64,000 nt of DNA from Tanytarsus gracilentus (GCA_038502055.1 JAXRKN010000017.1:124001-188000), one strand, 5' to 3'. Positions 24,013 to 36,400 are shown, numbered from the stretch's first letter. A program made the numbers and translations. Notes: generated by a model not told the origin, from the sequence alone.

Positions 24013-25404
24013 TTTATAAAATAATTTTAAATTGTTATTAAATAAAGCTTAAATTATATTTAAGGATATTTATTTTAATTAAATTTAAAATTTAACTAAA
24101 TAAAATCCGCACAAAATTAAAAAGGATCATCCTGAGTTATTTGAACTTTTCTCTCATAGATGTCGCGCTTTAATTTTGAATTTTTCGCAAACGATTTTTT
24201 CTCCGTCGTTCTCAAAATTTTACTTTTTCATCTTCTAAGCAAATTTTCTCAAAAGCATGCATTTGACTGCATGTTCGCAAAGAGTTTAGTTAATTAGGTC
24301 ATCACTGAACCTTGAGTTTGTGTGACAAAAAGTCAAATTATCGATTGCGATAAGAAAATTCGCAATTCATCAAATTACCGACTGAAAAAAATTTTTTTCG
24401 TTAATTCAATTGCATCCATTTAATTTGGCGAGAATGAAGAAATAAAAAAGAATCACTTGACGTTGAGTTATGAAGAAGACGAGGGCGTGTGGAAGCCTTA
24501 AATAAATTCGATAGTGGGAATGAGAAGAAAAAGTTTGAAAACTTTATCGTCACGTTTGCGGAAAATTCTCAATTTCTTCTTTCCCTTCTTTCTTGCCCTT
24601 CTCACACAATACTGAGCAAAATGAGCTTTTAATCATCGACAGTGTGAAGAAAATTTTCACTAATTGAATTTCGATTCTTTGTATTCACTCTCTGGAAAGC
24701 TTTTTGAAATGATAAAAAAAAGGGGAAGAGAGAAAAAGTTTTTCTTTTATCGGTTCAAAGCCACATAAAAGAAGAAATCTGTCTCTGAATAAGAGAAAAA
24801 TCTCCATTGCTTTCGCTTTGGTCAATTAAAAAGTTTTTCTCTCTTTTCTCTTCCCCGCACAATAAATCTAAAGGAAAATTATTTTTTCCGTCTGCAACAG
24901 AGTTTGCAATCGAAATGAGCGATAATTATTTTTGGCAAAAGTTTACATTTTAATGAGGTTACGACGTGAATTTGGTAAATTTTTGTGTTTGAACTTTATA
25001 ACGGTTTTTTGACACGTGGTGAAATATTTATAAATTTAAATTTAATCGAAAATGGAACAGAATGGAAAATGAAAGCTTTTTAAAAGTTTAAAAAATCACA
25101 AACGAATTCATCAAAGGACGAAGAAAGTCTGAAAATAATTCGATTGTGATGCAGAGTGCATTTTTCCCAAACCCTTCAATCACCTTTTTCCTCCACTCCT
25201 CATCGCTTTTAATTTAATTGCGCTCATTAAAATCACTTTGTTGAGTGAGATAAGTTCTGTAAGTTGCGTTTTTCCTCGTTTCGCTTCTCATTTCTTATTT
25301 TAGTCATGCAACGATGCAACACAAATTAATTTACTCGACTTTTGTGTTCTTCTCTCATTCGCCTTCAAACGAGGTCAGCTTGCGCCTTTTTCTATCCATT
25401 ATAC
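24013..25404. other. Intergenic DNA, nothing recognised
   Basis: A+T-rich sequence without a supported exon. The purine- and pyrimidine-rich tracts at 24.5-24.9 kb have no coding signal. Confidence 0.6.
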
Positions 25405-25710
25405 ACGATGGCTGGTGTGAGGGAAGTACGGCGGAGAATTTCTCCATTTGGTCTGAATTTTGGATATTATTGTGACCTAATTGTGACTATTTGTGACGCA
25501 CTCTCCATTTTTTTTGACACCCAATATTTTTTGAGTTTTGAGCATTTCAAAATTTTGAGCTTTCACCGCCGTACTTCACAAGAACTACGGCGGAGAGTTT
25601 TTAAAAAACATACTTTTTCATGATGTTTTTATATTTTCTTATAGCATTTATTTTGACTATTTTTGACATCCAAAAAGTTTTTGAATTCAAACGTTTGTAA
25701 AAAAATATGA

Positions 25711-26101
25711 AAAATTAACCGTTATATTAATTTTGAAAATCTTCTATCAAAAATTTAAGTTTTTGAATACGTTAATATTAATTAAAGATAATAATTTCTT
25801 CAGAATTTACTAACTATAATTTTTAAATTAAATTAAATTTGAAATTTAAGTTTTCGCCATAAAATTATTTCCAATAGCATATTGTTGTTGTAATTTTTTC
25901 ATTATTTTTTTAAAAAACTTTTTTTAACAACATTTTAGGAAATAATTTTATGGGGAAAACTTAACTTTCAAATTTAATTTAATTTAAAAATTAAAGTTAG
26001 TAAATTCTGAAGAAATTATTATCTTTAATTAATATTAACTTATTCAAAAAATTAAATTTTTGATAGAAGATTTTCAAAATTAATATAACGGTTAATTTTC
26101 A
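25711..26101. repeat. 390-bp palindrome inside the long-TIR element
   Basis: The left arm, from AATTAACCGTTATATTAA to about 25890, and the right arm, from about 25930 to TTAATATAACGGTTAATT, are highly similar inverted copies. They enclose a loop of about 40 bp. It directly continues the left 295-bp arm of the transposon, so that side can fold into a very long hairpin. Confidence 0.9.
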
Positions 26102-26204
26102 GAATTTTTTACCTGAATTTTTTTTAGAAGGCATGAAAAAAGCTCAAAATAATTTTGACATTCAAATCACTGTAGCTTTTTAACCAAAACTCGGATTTGA
26201 ATAA

Positions 26205-27574
26205 CGGGGGGCGTAGCACGGCGATATAAATTTTATATCAGATATCAAAGATATAAAAGATATCAAATTTATATCTTTTATATCTTTTATCTCTTTTATA
26301 TCATTTATATCTTCCATACAAAATTGATATAAAATTTATATCTTTTATATCTTTTTACAACAATTAAATCAAGATTTAATTAAATTTAACAAACTTTAAA
26401 TGTTTCTTGATATAAAAAATACTTTAAAATTTTTTTTGAATAATATTTATTCTCAGTTTCTTTCTGACTCGATTAATAAAAATGTTTCAAAACAAACTTT
26501 ACCGCGTAATCCATAGTATCAGATCAGTATTTGAAAATCAAGTGCATAAAAAAACAGTTTAAGTCAATCCGAACAGTTATAGCTTTAAAAATATGTTTAG
26601 TAGACAAAAATTCGAAAATTTGACTTTACGATTTATTTTTGACGCTATAGGCTCTAAGAACCTAAGTCCTAAGTAATTAAGACTCATTCCATCCTACTCG
26701 GCATCAAAGGACGAGTTCAACGACATAATTAGTAATTGTGTTGTGCTTCCTAATTACTCCAATTAATTCAATTAAAGTTCAAAAACATACATGAAGCCAT
26801 AGTTCTGAAAAATGGACATTATGGCTGTCCGTGGCACTACTGACCGACCATGATGGACATTCCTCAAAAATCATCTATGTCAATCGATTCCTAGTCCAAT
26901 CACGAGTTCAACGAGATACATGAAGCCATAGTTCTGAAAATGGACATTAGTGGCACTACTGGCCATCCATGATGGACATTCATCAAAAATTATCAATGCC
27001 AATCGATTTCTGATCCAATCACGAGTACAACGATACCCATGAAGCCATATAATAGAAATTTTGTATGAAAAATGGATATTATGGCCGTCCGTGGCACGAC
27101 CTATGGTCATGACCCAAAAAATTTCTAAAATGGGCTAATATAGACCCTCAGAGCTACCATCTGGCCAAAACTAGAAGTTTCTAGGTAGAAGTTTCTAGGG
27201 CTGAGTTCTCGATGGAACAGACGAACGGAAAAATGAGCATATAAGCATTACCACAACTTTGTTGGGTTACGCTAAAAATGAGAGTTTACTTAAGAAGAGA
27301 TTAACATGAGGTTTAGTGACACCAAAATTATCAATAATAAATTTTTAAAATATTTTTATTAAATTTAAAGATGTTTTTTCTTCTTCATTTTTTGAAAAAA
27401 AATTAATAAAAGTAATTAAAACTTTCATTTAATTTAAAAGAATTGATTCGCCAATGTTAAAAACTGTTAAAAAGATATAAAAGATATAAATTTTGGGATA
27501 TAAATGATATAAAAGATAGAAAAGATATCAAAGATATCAAAGATATAAAATTTATATCTTCGTGATTCGCCCCC
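26205..27574. mobile_element. Nested transposon with 10-bp target duplication, 1.37 kb
   Basis: The left end CGGGGGGCGTAGCACGGCGA leads into GATATAAATTTTATATC. The right end is the inverse of GGGGGCGAATCACGAAGA followed by the same GATATAAATTTTATATC. Both ends continue into arrays of AGATATAAAAGATAT-type units. Direct repeats ATTTGAATAA flank it at 26195-26204 and 27575-27584. No coding capacity. Element D copy 2 lies within it. The 10-bp duplication again suggests a Mutator-like mechanism. Confidence 0.85.
26478..27279. mobile_element. Non-autonomous element D, copy 2, degraded
   Basis: Same left end (AAAAATGTTTCAAAAC ... GCGTAATCCA ... TTTGAAAATCAAGTGCATAA) and right end (GGGTTACGCTAAAAAT) as copy 1. 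About three tandem core units remain at 26790-27060, with indels. The GACG tract is almost gone. It lies inside the element at 26205-27574. Confidence 0.8.
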
Positions 27575-28036
27575 ATTTGAATAATTTCTTCGCGTCACAA
27601 ATAGTCAAAAAAGTTATGATCCATAAACATTTTTGCTTTTCATCTAAAATCATTTTTGAGAAAATATCCGCCATAGTTCTCATCAATTCATGTGGTGAAA
27701 AGAGCTTTTTTATTTTCAATATTTTAAAAAATCATATTTTTTTGACAAACGTTTGAATTCAAAAACTTTTTGGATGTCAAAAATAGTCAAAATAAATGCT
27801 ATAAGAAAATATAAAAACATCATGAAAAAGTATGTTTTTTAAAAACTCTCCGCCGTAGTTCTTGTGAAGTACGGCGGTGAAAGCTCAAAATTTTGAAATG
27901 CTCAAAACTCAAAAAATATTGGGTGTCAAAAAAAATGGAGAGTGCGTCACAAATAGTCACAATTAGGTCACAATAATATCCAAAATTCAGACCAAATGGA
28001 GAAATTCTCCGCCGTACTTCCCTCAGACGATGGCTG

Positions 28037-31000
28037 CACTCAAATAGTTTTTCATCTCTGTAAGAGGAAATGAAAAAAAATTTGCTTCCTTAATTCTCAT
28101 TCGGGTTATTTCCTACAAATGCTGTTTGTCGGATTTGTTGCATTACAAGAATAAACTCATGCGGAATTAATTTTAGTTCTTTTAAGTGGAATTTTATTGA
28201 GCTTTGAGTGAAAGACTTTTGGTGGATTTAAAATCGTTTAACTAATTGATAAATTGTTGAAGATTCTGTCAATAGTTTGTAAATTAAAATTGTGATTGAA
28301 AATTAGAATTGGTGACTATGACTGTCGAGTTAGAATGAAACGAAGGGTTTGAAAAATTTAAAACCGTTAAAAATTTAATTTTTTAATTTTGAAAATAATT
28401 CATAAAAAAGTATAAAATTTAATAAAGCTCAAATTTACAATTAACATCTCAATTAAAAAAATTTAAAACGCTCGAAAAATTCCGCCTCGCTTTAACTGGT
28501 ATCTAAACTATTTTTTCAATAAAAAGCACATGCTGCACTTTTTTCAATACAATTTCACATTTATCCATTATTTTACACTCGATGCATGAAAGTGGTTACA
28601 AATTGACCCTTTAAGCACATCCTCGACATTTCTCCTTACAACCAGACAGTAACTTAGACGCTATCATAATATCCTCGAGAGAGTGACACTTTTAAGGATA
28701 ATTCATTATTATATCAAATTTACACTCTCATGAATTGGAAGCTTTCCAATTGAGTTCCTCGAATGTATGAGAGGGAAAAAGTTTAATTGAAATGTTTCTT
28801 TTCTCGGTCTTGAATTGATACACGATAAGTTTAATATCGCACATCACGTGCCTTCATCCTCATAAAGTGAACCAATCTTCTCTCTCTCTCTCCGGCACCG
28901 CCAGACATGCTCGAAATTTATGAATCAATTCTCATGCTAACTCACTTCACATCAACTCGTTCCCTCTTCTCTCCAATATAATATTCAGTTGAGTGTAAAT
29001 TTTTTATTGAATAAAGATTTGTGCCAATGATGATGATATGCCAGCATGAAAATGCAATATCTTTGCGCGAGGTAGCGAGTGTGTATGTATTGGGAGGATG
29101 TGAAACAAGACTGAGTATAAAAATATATATTAAATTCCATTTGAATGCCGAGCTAGGTTCATTGCTGATGCATGCAAAATGTGGAGAGCATCTCTGGTGT
29201 ATTTTTTTCCTTCCTCGAAGCTTTAAATCTACGTCCATAAAATATTTAAGTGCTCCAATAAAATATTTAAAAGAGGGAGAGTGAGAGAATTTTCACATCA
29301 AGAAATTGCAGCCTCTAGGAGTGAGAGAGAAAGGCGGAAGGAATCTGGCATTTAAGAAAATTGAAATGCAAAATCTTAAACTCTTTTTATGGCCATCGAT
29401 ATAAATATTCAATAAATATTAAATTATTGGAGAACTCTGGGAAAGCAGAGAAATTTTATTAGACCGATGGCAATCTTTCGAGCAATTCCCCGAATGCAAA
29501 ATTATTGAATCATTGCGGAGAGCTTTAGAAAAGGCAAAATAAAATTTTCAGAAAACAATTTTGAGGTTATTTTATAAAGTATTCAAATTTGTAAAATTTA
29601 AAAATTTCCTAACGTATTTTTAATTTTCAAAAATTGCGATGAAAATATTTCGCGCCTATAAACTCGCAATAATTGAGATTCCTCGCATTCCATTAAGAAA
29701 ATGGACACAATACTCGATACTCGTTGACATGCCGGTAGAAATTAACGAACCCCAAAAATAACTCGATAATGCCGCACCACAAAACATCACAAGTAAAAAT
29801 TGCCACGCGTAAAGTTCACGGCAGTCACATAAATTTAAGCACATTTTTACCTTTTTCTCTCTCCCTCGTCCGAAACACTTCATATAATAAATATGCGACC
29901 TGCGTTTCTCCTTTAATTAATTTGAGAATAAATCATCGTAGCAGAGGACGAAAATGGAGTGGAGATTTTCTCCAAGTGCATAAAAAAGTTAGTCAGCAGA
30001 AAAAATTTGTCTTTTCGTGTCCTATAATGGCAATTATGTCACAATGAAAAAATAATTTGAAGGCACTTTTTCCTACGCTAGACAAGAAGAAAATAAATTT
30101 TTAGCAAATATCATAGATGGAGTCATTAAGGAAACTTTTGATCATAAATTTCATCGTCAAAGTAATAAAAAAGTCGATTTAATGAAGTTTTTCTCTCGCT
30201 CTTTTGTTTGCCGTTTAATTACATTTTCTTTCACTTCTCGCTAGTTTGCTTTTGTCTGCATTTCCACAGCTCTTGTGGTACAATAGAATGTGTCGACATG
30301 GATGGTCATGTTTATTATACTCTCGAGAGACTTCACAACTATCTTTTTGTGTCCATTGCAATCGTCGCGAATTTTCAAGAGGAAATGGAGAAAAATTTTA
30401 TAGTTGAGGGTTGAAATTTTTTTGAGAGCTTAAAAATGAAAATTTTTCACGCTGAAATTTTTATTTTAAATAAAATCACTTTAAAAAACTCAAAAATTCT
30501 TCAAGGCATCTCACGCCTTCCAAAAATTTTTCAATTAAATGTCAACAAAAAAATTCTTCCAGATGATGATCTAAAAAACATGGGACGGAAAAGCTTGAAA
30601 AGGCGTAAAAAGAGAAATTGTGTGCGAGCTGGAAGATGACATGTATTACATGCGAGAGAGAGGAGAAAAAAAATCAGACGACGACAGGTAGGAAAGCAAC
30701 TTTTCCGCACCATATATCACATGCGAACAATAAAAATATGATTTATTTCAAGTGATGGGAAATTCATGTGAGTACGGATGGATTTGTTTCCTTATATTTT
30801 TCCATCAGCATCGTGTGTCATAGCCGGAAGACATATTCTCTGTTGAAAAGGATTTTCAGGCTCTCCTTTTTTTTTCGGGATATTTATTGTGCCGAGAGAG
30901 AGTGCGAAAAGTTTGTGTCACTAACTGTGTCGTATATGGGTATGCGGTGGTGGTCATATGATGATGAATGTCTTCACAGAATGCGAACCATGTTCATTAC

Positions 31001-31403
31001 GAATTTGTGTGTGCGGCTTGTGCGGTCGACCTTGTACAAATGCTCATAATTAATTCTCACCCACTGGAGTGTCCGAGAGTCACCCTAACTCGCTTGCTCT
31101 TTTTTTCGTCGTTGCCAACTGGCAACCAATCGGTTTTGGAAATTCCAGAAATTCCTTTAAAAATAGAACACTCAAAAATTATGCAGCTGAACGTGGTGCA
31201 AGTCTAATTATCACTCGTCTGTGCTTCTTTATCTCGATAATGTCGATCAATCAAAGAAAGTTTGCAAAAAGTCCCCAATCATTGCCAAGGTGGCACGCAC
31301 ACACACTCGTATCATAATTTGTCTTCTTTTTCTTTTTCTCGATTGCATAATTTATTCTCATAAGTCATTTTGATGTGACAGTCAGCGAAGGCACTCAATC
31401 GAG
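28037..31403. other. Intergenic DNA, nothing supported
   Basis: 3.4 kb with short frames on both strands and no domain or splice-supported exon. The flank of the downstream promoter starts near 31370. Confidence 0.55.
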
Positions 31404-31438
31404 TATAAAATGCATGAAGCTCACTGCTATCAACATCA
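31404..31438 (+). promoter_or_regulatory. Orphan TATA promoter
   Basis: GAGTATAAAATGC (TATAAAA at 31404-31410) is followed 28-34 bp later by initiator-like ATCAACA and ATCACTC. The layout is a typical focused insect TATA promoter. Its transcript is described in the next entry. Confidence 0.5.
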
Positions 31439-31553
31439 CTCCAAAGTCTTGTTCAGTCAGCAGCAGTTCCGCAGCTTTTTCCGCACTTCTCTTTCTCACT
31501 TTTATTTTTCCCCGTTCTATTTTTTGCGAAAATAGTGCAATAACTTATAAAGG
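31432..31553 (+). other. Putative non-coding leader exon ending at a strong splice donor
   Basis: From the predicted start site at about 31432-31438 to AAAGG|GTAAGTCG at 31553 there is no ATG, so the exon would be a 5' UTR. It could splice to the acceptor CACTGCAG just before the ATG at 32085 (chitin-binding gene). Alternatively, if transcription starts upstream, an ATG at 31414 opens a 47-residue frame with a hydrophobic stretch (AFSALLFLTFIF) up to the same donor. The partner exon cannot be decided from sequence. Confidence 0.35.
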
Positions 31554-31789
31554 GTAAGTCGATGACGATGGCAATTGCAGTGAGAAATTCAATTTAAAAG
31601 TTTTGAGGTGACAAAAAGGTTACAAAATGAGAGATTTGCATAGTGATTGACGGAATTGAGGAAAAGCAATTGAAAATGTATAAAAAATTCAATACAAAGT
31701 GGTTTGAGAAAAGTTTAAAGGAAAATTATTTTTCCATTTTTCACACAAAGAAAACTTTTAGATCAAAATAAATTTTCAGAAAATTTAAA

Positions 31790-31985
31790 TTTTAAGGAAT
31801 TTATTCTAAAATAAATTTAACGGTTTTTGTCATTTCAAATATTTATCAATATTCAAATCATAAAAAATATTGAAAGCCAAAATAATTTTTTAAAACATTT
31901 CAAATTAAATTTTTTGTTTAAAAAATTCAAATTTAACGAACTTATTCAAAAATAAATTTAACGGTTTTTGTCTTTTCAAATCTAT
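31790..31985. repeat. Imperfect direct duplication, about 130-bp period
   Basis: Two copies of a block containing AAATAAATTTAACGGTTTTTGTC then TTTCAAAT, at about 31790-31850 and 31915-31982. It lies just upstream of the chitin-binding gene and may touch its promoter. No other function is seen. Confidence 0.6.
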
Positions 31986-32084
31986 TCATTAATTAATTGA
32001 CTAACCACTCAACCCACTTCACTTTCAACGCACCATCAACTATCAACACTTCAATCATCAACGCACTTGACACTGCAGCTCAAG

Positions 32085-32954
32085 ATGAAATTACTAGTGT
32101 TGTTGGCAATCACCGCTGTCTTTTTTTCGGTCTTCACTCGTGCTGAGGACGAAGACGATGAATATGAGGAGGAGGAAGAGTATGAAGATGAGGCTGCCGA
32201 TGGAAGACTTTTTGCATCTGCCATGCAATTAAATAATAACAACGTTGGTGATATTCACAATGTGAAAGGTAATTAACTTGTCAAAATCGATAATTGGAGT
32301 TTGATTGGAGATTTTTTCAACTCCTGCAGTGAACTTTGATGGAGAGCTGCATAACAAGATGTCTGCCGATATCATAACAATCTTAGCTCAATTAATTGGC
32401 GAGGGCGGACTCTTTGGTGATGGCGATGATGATGGTGGTAAGTTGGGAATGGATCAAAGAATTTAAATTTACTTTTTTTAATTAGTTGAGAATTTTTAAT
32501 TTCTTTGCCCTTTTTCAATAATTAAACTCAATTAATCTGATTTCTTTAATGCCTCCATTAGATGATGATTATGATGGTGGTAAGTTTGGCATTAATATGG
32601 CATTGAAAATATTAATTTAATTTTTGACCACACCACAAAAATATAATTCAAGATTTTTTAAAAGTTTTGACACCAAAATCAATTTTCTTTAAATTAAATT
32701 TAATGAATTGCTTAATTAATTTAATTTCTCTTCTAGATGATGATGATGACGAAGAATATCCATCAGAGGAAGAGCCCGATATTGAGGAGTGTCCAGAGGA
32801 GGGAATTAAGTTCATTAGCCATCCAGAAGACTGCGAACAGTACATCTTGTGCATAGATGGTGATGAGGTCGCCACTTTGAGCTGTCCAGATGATCTCCAC
32901 TTCTCACGCGAGCTTCGCTCATGCACCGATCCTGAAGAGGCTGAATGCGAATAA
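32085..32954 (+). CDS. Secreted acidic protein with C-terminal peritrophin-A (CBM14) chitin-binding domain, 175 aa
   Basis: CDS: join(32085..32268, 32330..32437, 32562..32579, 32737..32954); all introns are phase 1 with GT-AG ends. Residues 1-21 form a signal peptide (MKLLVLLAITAVFFSVFTRA). Then comes an acidic stretch (EDEDDEYEEEEEYEDEA). Next is a 38-residue domain (NNNVGDIHNVKVNFDGEL, then SADIITILAQLI) shared with the secreted protein at 21880-22434. An Asp-rich linker follows, built partly by an 18-bp microexon. Finally there is a six-cysteine domain from IEECPEEG to EEAEC whose spacing and aromatic residues (EQYILC) fit CBM14, which binds chitin in cuticle or peritrophic matrix. The ATG at 32085 was chosen because it starts the signal peptide. 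The protein is very acidic. A cuticle or peritrophic role is inferred from the domain. Confidence 0.88.
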
Positions 32955-33333
32955 GTAGCAACATATAAACAATTATAAAATCATTTTGGGTGTTTCTAAA
33001 TTATTTTTTGAATTTCTCGAAATTTTCCTTCAACTTTAAAAATATCTCTAGGGAAATTTTAACGAATTCAACTTTTGTGACAAAAATCATGTGATGCTTT
33101 TTTTGGAAAGAAAACTTTAATAAAAAAATTGTTAATCAACTTGTTAAATTAATTGAGTCTTTGAGTGGTCGGAATTTGTGGGCTGAACAAAAAATGCTAA
33201 TTCATAATTATGATGTTAATTTTTACCTCAACCCGATGTAATTTATGGTGAATAATTTTTGGTTGTTACATTTTACATCTCTCGTGGAGGAGTTGATTGA
33301 ATTTAATTTACATTTTTAATATCATTAAGATGT

Positions 33334-33416
33334 AAAATTAATTCGAACTCCGCTATGAAATTATTTGGGTGTTAAAAATTAATTAGAGCTCCGCTATGAA
33401 ATTATTTAGGTCTCTA
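33334..33416. repeat. Two tandem copies of a 41-43-bp unit
   Basis: Both copies carry CTCCGCTATGAAATTATTT preceded by AAATTAATT. CTCCGCTAT also occurs in the terminal repeat of family R (AGCTCCGCTATATATTA on the reverse strand), so this may be a transposon remnant. Confidence 0.6.
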
Positions 33417-36400
33417 AAAATTATTAAATGAGAAAAATTTTCTAAATTCAGAATCTTCAAAATATTTAAAAAATTCAATTATTCAGTAATATTTTTTAAT
33501 TGCTCGATCTACAAGAAAAAACTCAACCTTCCCACAACAAGCCTGATTAGCCCCCAAGAACATTTTCCTTCTTTTCCATCTCAATGATTTCACTTCAAGT
33601 CCAAGAGAGCAATTTCAAAGAAGAACTTTCAAGGTTAAAGAAAATAATTATCATCATTTTCCTACAACAACGAAAGATGCCTCGAGTCAAAAAAGAAGAA
33701 AGAAAACTTTTTAAGTAGCTTCAATTTAATAAATTTCTTCAACTATTCTGCTTTGAAACTTCATCCGAACGAGTAGCAAAGTTGAAATTCATAGCAATTA
33801 ACCTTTGGAATATAAAATAACCCAGCAGAGTCGTAAAAGGTTTCAAAAAAGTGAATTAACATCATAATTATGAAGAACATGAAGACAATGATGTGATTAT
33901 GGTTTACGTGTAAAGGTGCAATAGAGAAAAAATATTCAGGAAAAAAGTTTTATATTCGAAAACTTTCTACATCCTCATCATTCAGACATTAATTATCGTC
34001 ATTGATATCATCATTAAAAAAATTGATAACGACCTTCGTCAATGAAATTTTTATCAGGAGATTTTCATAAATTACGTCACTCAAAAAAAATTAAAAACCG
34101 ATAAAATTTTCAAGTGATTAATTTTTGATGAAATTTTTTTATGAACCCTTAAAAACTAAGTTGGGGATTTATTTCAAGCGTGATGGAATTTGTGATTAAA
34201 CCCAAAAAATTTAAATTCAATAAAGAAACTTTGTTACAGATTTTATGAAATTCTCCAACCCTTAAATCAATAAAATATGATGACTTGAACTTTTTGAAGA
34301 ATTCGACGGATGTTGAGAATTTTTTAAGAGTGAAAGCTTTTAGATCGAAGGCAGCGAGCAATTTTTCTTCTGGGTGAGACCTTGAACATATTTTCAATAT
34401 CGAAAGCGTGGCAAAACACAAAAAAGTTTAAAACATTTTTATATTTTTATTTATTTTATTTTATTAAAGAAAAAAATTTAAAAAGCATGAAAAAGTTCAA
34501 AAACTCATTAAACTAAAACCCAGCAATTATCTTAATGACTTTGTTTCTTAATTAAACGACGATTCACTTTAAAGCGCCCAAAGAATTTTATTCGCATGAA
34601 ATCACTCCATTAATTTAACAGAGAACACAAAACTTCTCATCGAAGACACTTTTTAGTAGAAGAAAAAAATTCTACGCTACATGCCAGAGAAAAGAAAATG
34701 TCACGTCAAGAAGAAGCGCAGATAAATGAGTGAGAAATTCTACAACATCGAATAGTTCGGTAGAGCATTTAATTAATTTGTCATTGTCACAATCAGTAAT
34801 CAGTGACATTAAACAAGCCAAATGTCGATGTGAATTTCTTTCAGTTTTCTCTCCCTCTTACTCATTTTGATGGACGTCGAGAACGAGCGTGGAAAAGAAG
34901 ACGAAAATCAAATCGTTGACGTTAATTTGTTTGATTACATTAATCGAGCGTAATGATAAGTAAACTTAATGAATTGATTTAATTTGAAATTAAAAGCAAT
35001 CTTGTTGGGTTGAAGTGATTTCTAAAATGAAGTTGGATAAATTGGTTTAATTTTTTTTGCTACGTCTGGAAACATGAAAAAATTTAATTTTGTCAAATTT
35101 CGATTTAATTTTTATTGAGTTCAAAAAAATTTAAAATCCCAAAAATATTCATTAATCACAATGACCATCGCAAATTTTTAATTTTTTCATCAACCTTCGC
35201 AATTTTTCCTCTCCGCATAATTTCACATTAATTAATGCTCAAATTTTCTCTCGTGGAAAATCGAATTAACCGAAAAAATTTCGCATCAAAAACTCCCACG
35301 ACTCAGCTCAAAGAATTAATTTCCATAATGGAATCCAATAGACAGCAAATCAATAGACTCAAATTTATCAGCATGAATATCGCTAATCAGTGGGAGGCGA
35401 CTCATTGAGATGGAAAAAGCACAAGCGAAGAAAGAATCAATTAAGAGAAGAGAATTCCTTTTTTGTCTGCATTGAATATCCACCTGATAACCTAAATAAT
35501 GATAACATCTGACATATGCAGAAAAACTCACACACAGAGCGGAGCAAGCTGAAAAGTGCCTTCTCATCATCGCCTTCATGCCTTTGTACGCTTAAACAAA
35601 CATCAAATCTCTCACTGCTTTTTCTCACTCGATTAGATTTATTTTTTTCGTTAGAATCTTCTGTTTGCAGGATGAAAAGAGCTGAAAATGAAACCAGAAC
35701 GAAAAATGCCCTCACTGAAACGATGACGAATGAAAAATCGAGCTAAAGAAGTGAACTTTCACAGTCGATTGTGCAGACAAATGAAATATCTCTTGGTTTG
35801 CTAATTGAATGCGGCAGGTTTGTGTGAAGAATAACTTGAACTTTGTCTTCTTTTCTTAGGAACAAATTGAATTTTTTTAGATCAAACGACTCTTGATGGG
35901 TTATTTTTAGTTAGAAAGAAAACTCGAAATATATTTTGTTCATATTCTCTTAAAAATTTTAATTTTCTGATAAAATCTTAAATTAACCCAAATTAAATTA
36001 ATTTACCATCAAAAATTGCTCACTCAAAAATTATTTCCTTAATTAACTTTCGCCTCAAAGAATTATATCAAGAATTGCTTTCCAACAAACAGAAAAGTTT
36101 AGCGCACACCGCCAGCTACATCTTTAGATGGAAATATTATTACCAAAACAATAAATTCCGCTTTTCTCTCATTGCATTGTTCTAATTCAACAAATTAACG
36201 ATAAACTTTCGACGTTGAAGTGGATGGTGAATTGCAATGCTCGCGAGAGTAAATTTCTGCAAATTAATTTTTTCATCGTAAAGGAAAAAAAAGTTTTTCC
36301 TCTCCAATCTTTCGCCAACTTTCGCCTCACTCTGCAAACTCAATTTGCATGATAAAAACTAAACTTCTTTCGCATTTTTTTCTCCATGTTCGTCTTGCAT

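Larger units (their letters stand above)
25415..28026. mobile_element. Long-terminal-inverted-repeat transposon (Mutator/Foldback-like), 2.6 kb, non-autonomous
   Basis: Arms of about 295 bp (25415-25710 and 27731-28026) are near-perfect inverted copies. Both begin with GAGGGAAGTACGGCGGAGAA and both contain ACTACGGCGGAGAGTTTTTA and TTTGACATCCAAAAAG. A 10-bp direct repeat ACGATGGCTG flanks the element at 25405-25414 and 28027-28036. Long arms plus a 9-10-bp duplication fit Mutator-like or Foldback elements. The inside holds a 390-bp palindrome and a second element at 26205-27574, which in turn contains element D copy 2. No transposase frame remains. Confidence 0.9.

Noticed and set aside
31375..31557. 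60-codon frame over the TATA promoter
   Set aside because: The TATA box lies inside the frame and its first codon is not ATG. An internal ATG at 31414 would give a short hydrophobic peptide only if transcription started upstream; not decidable.
35316..35746. Overlapping frames on both strands (76-92 codons)
   Set aside because: They contradict each other, lack domains and have no splice-supported continuation.
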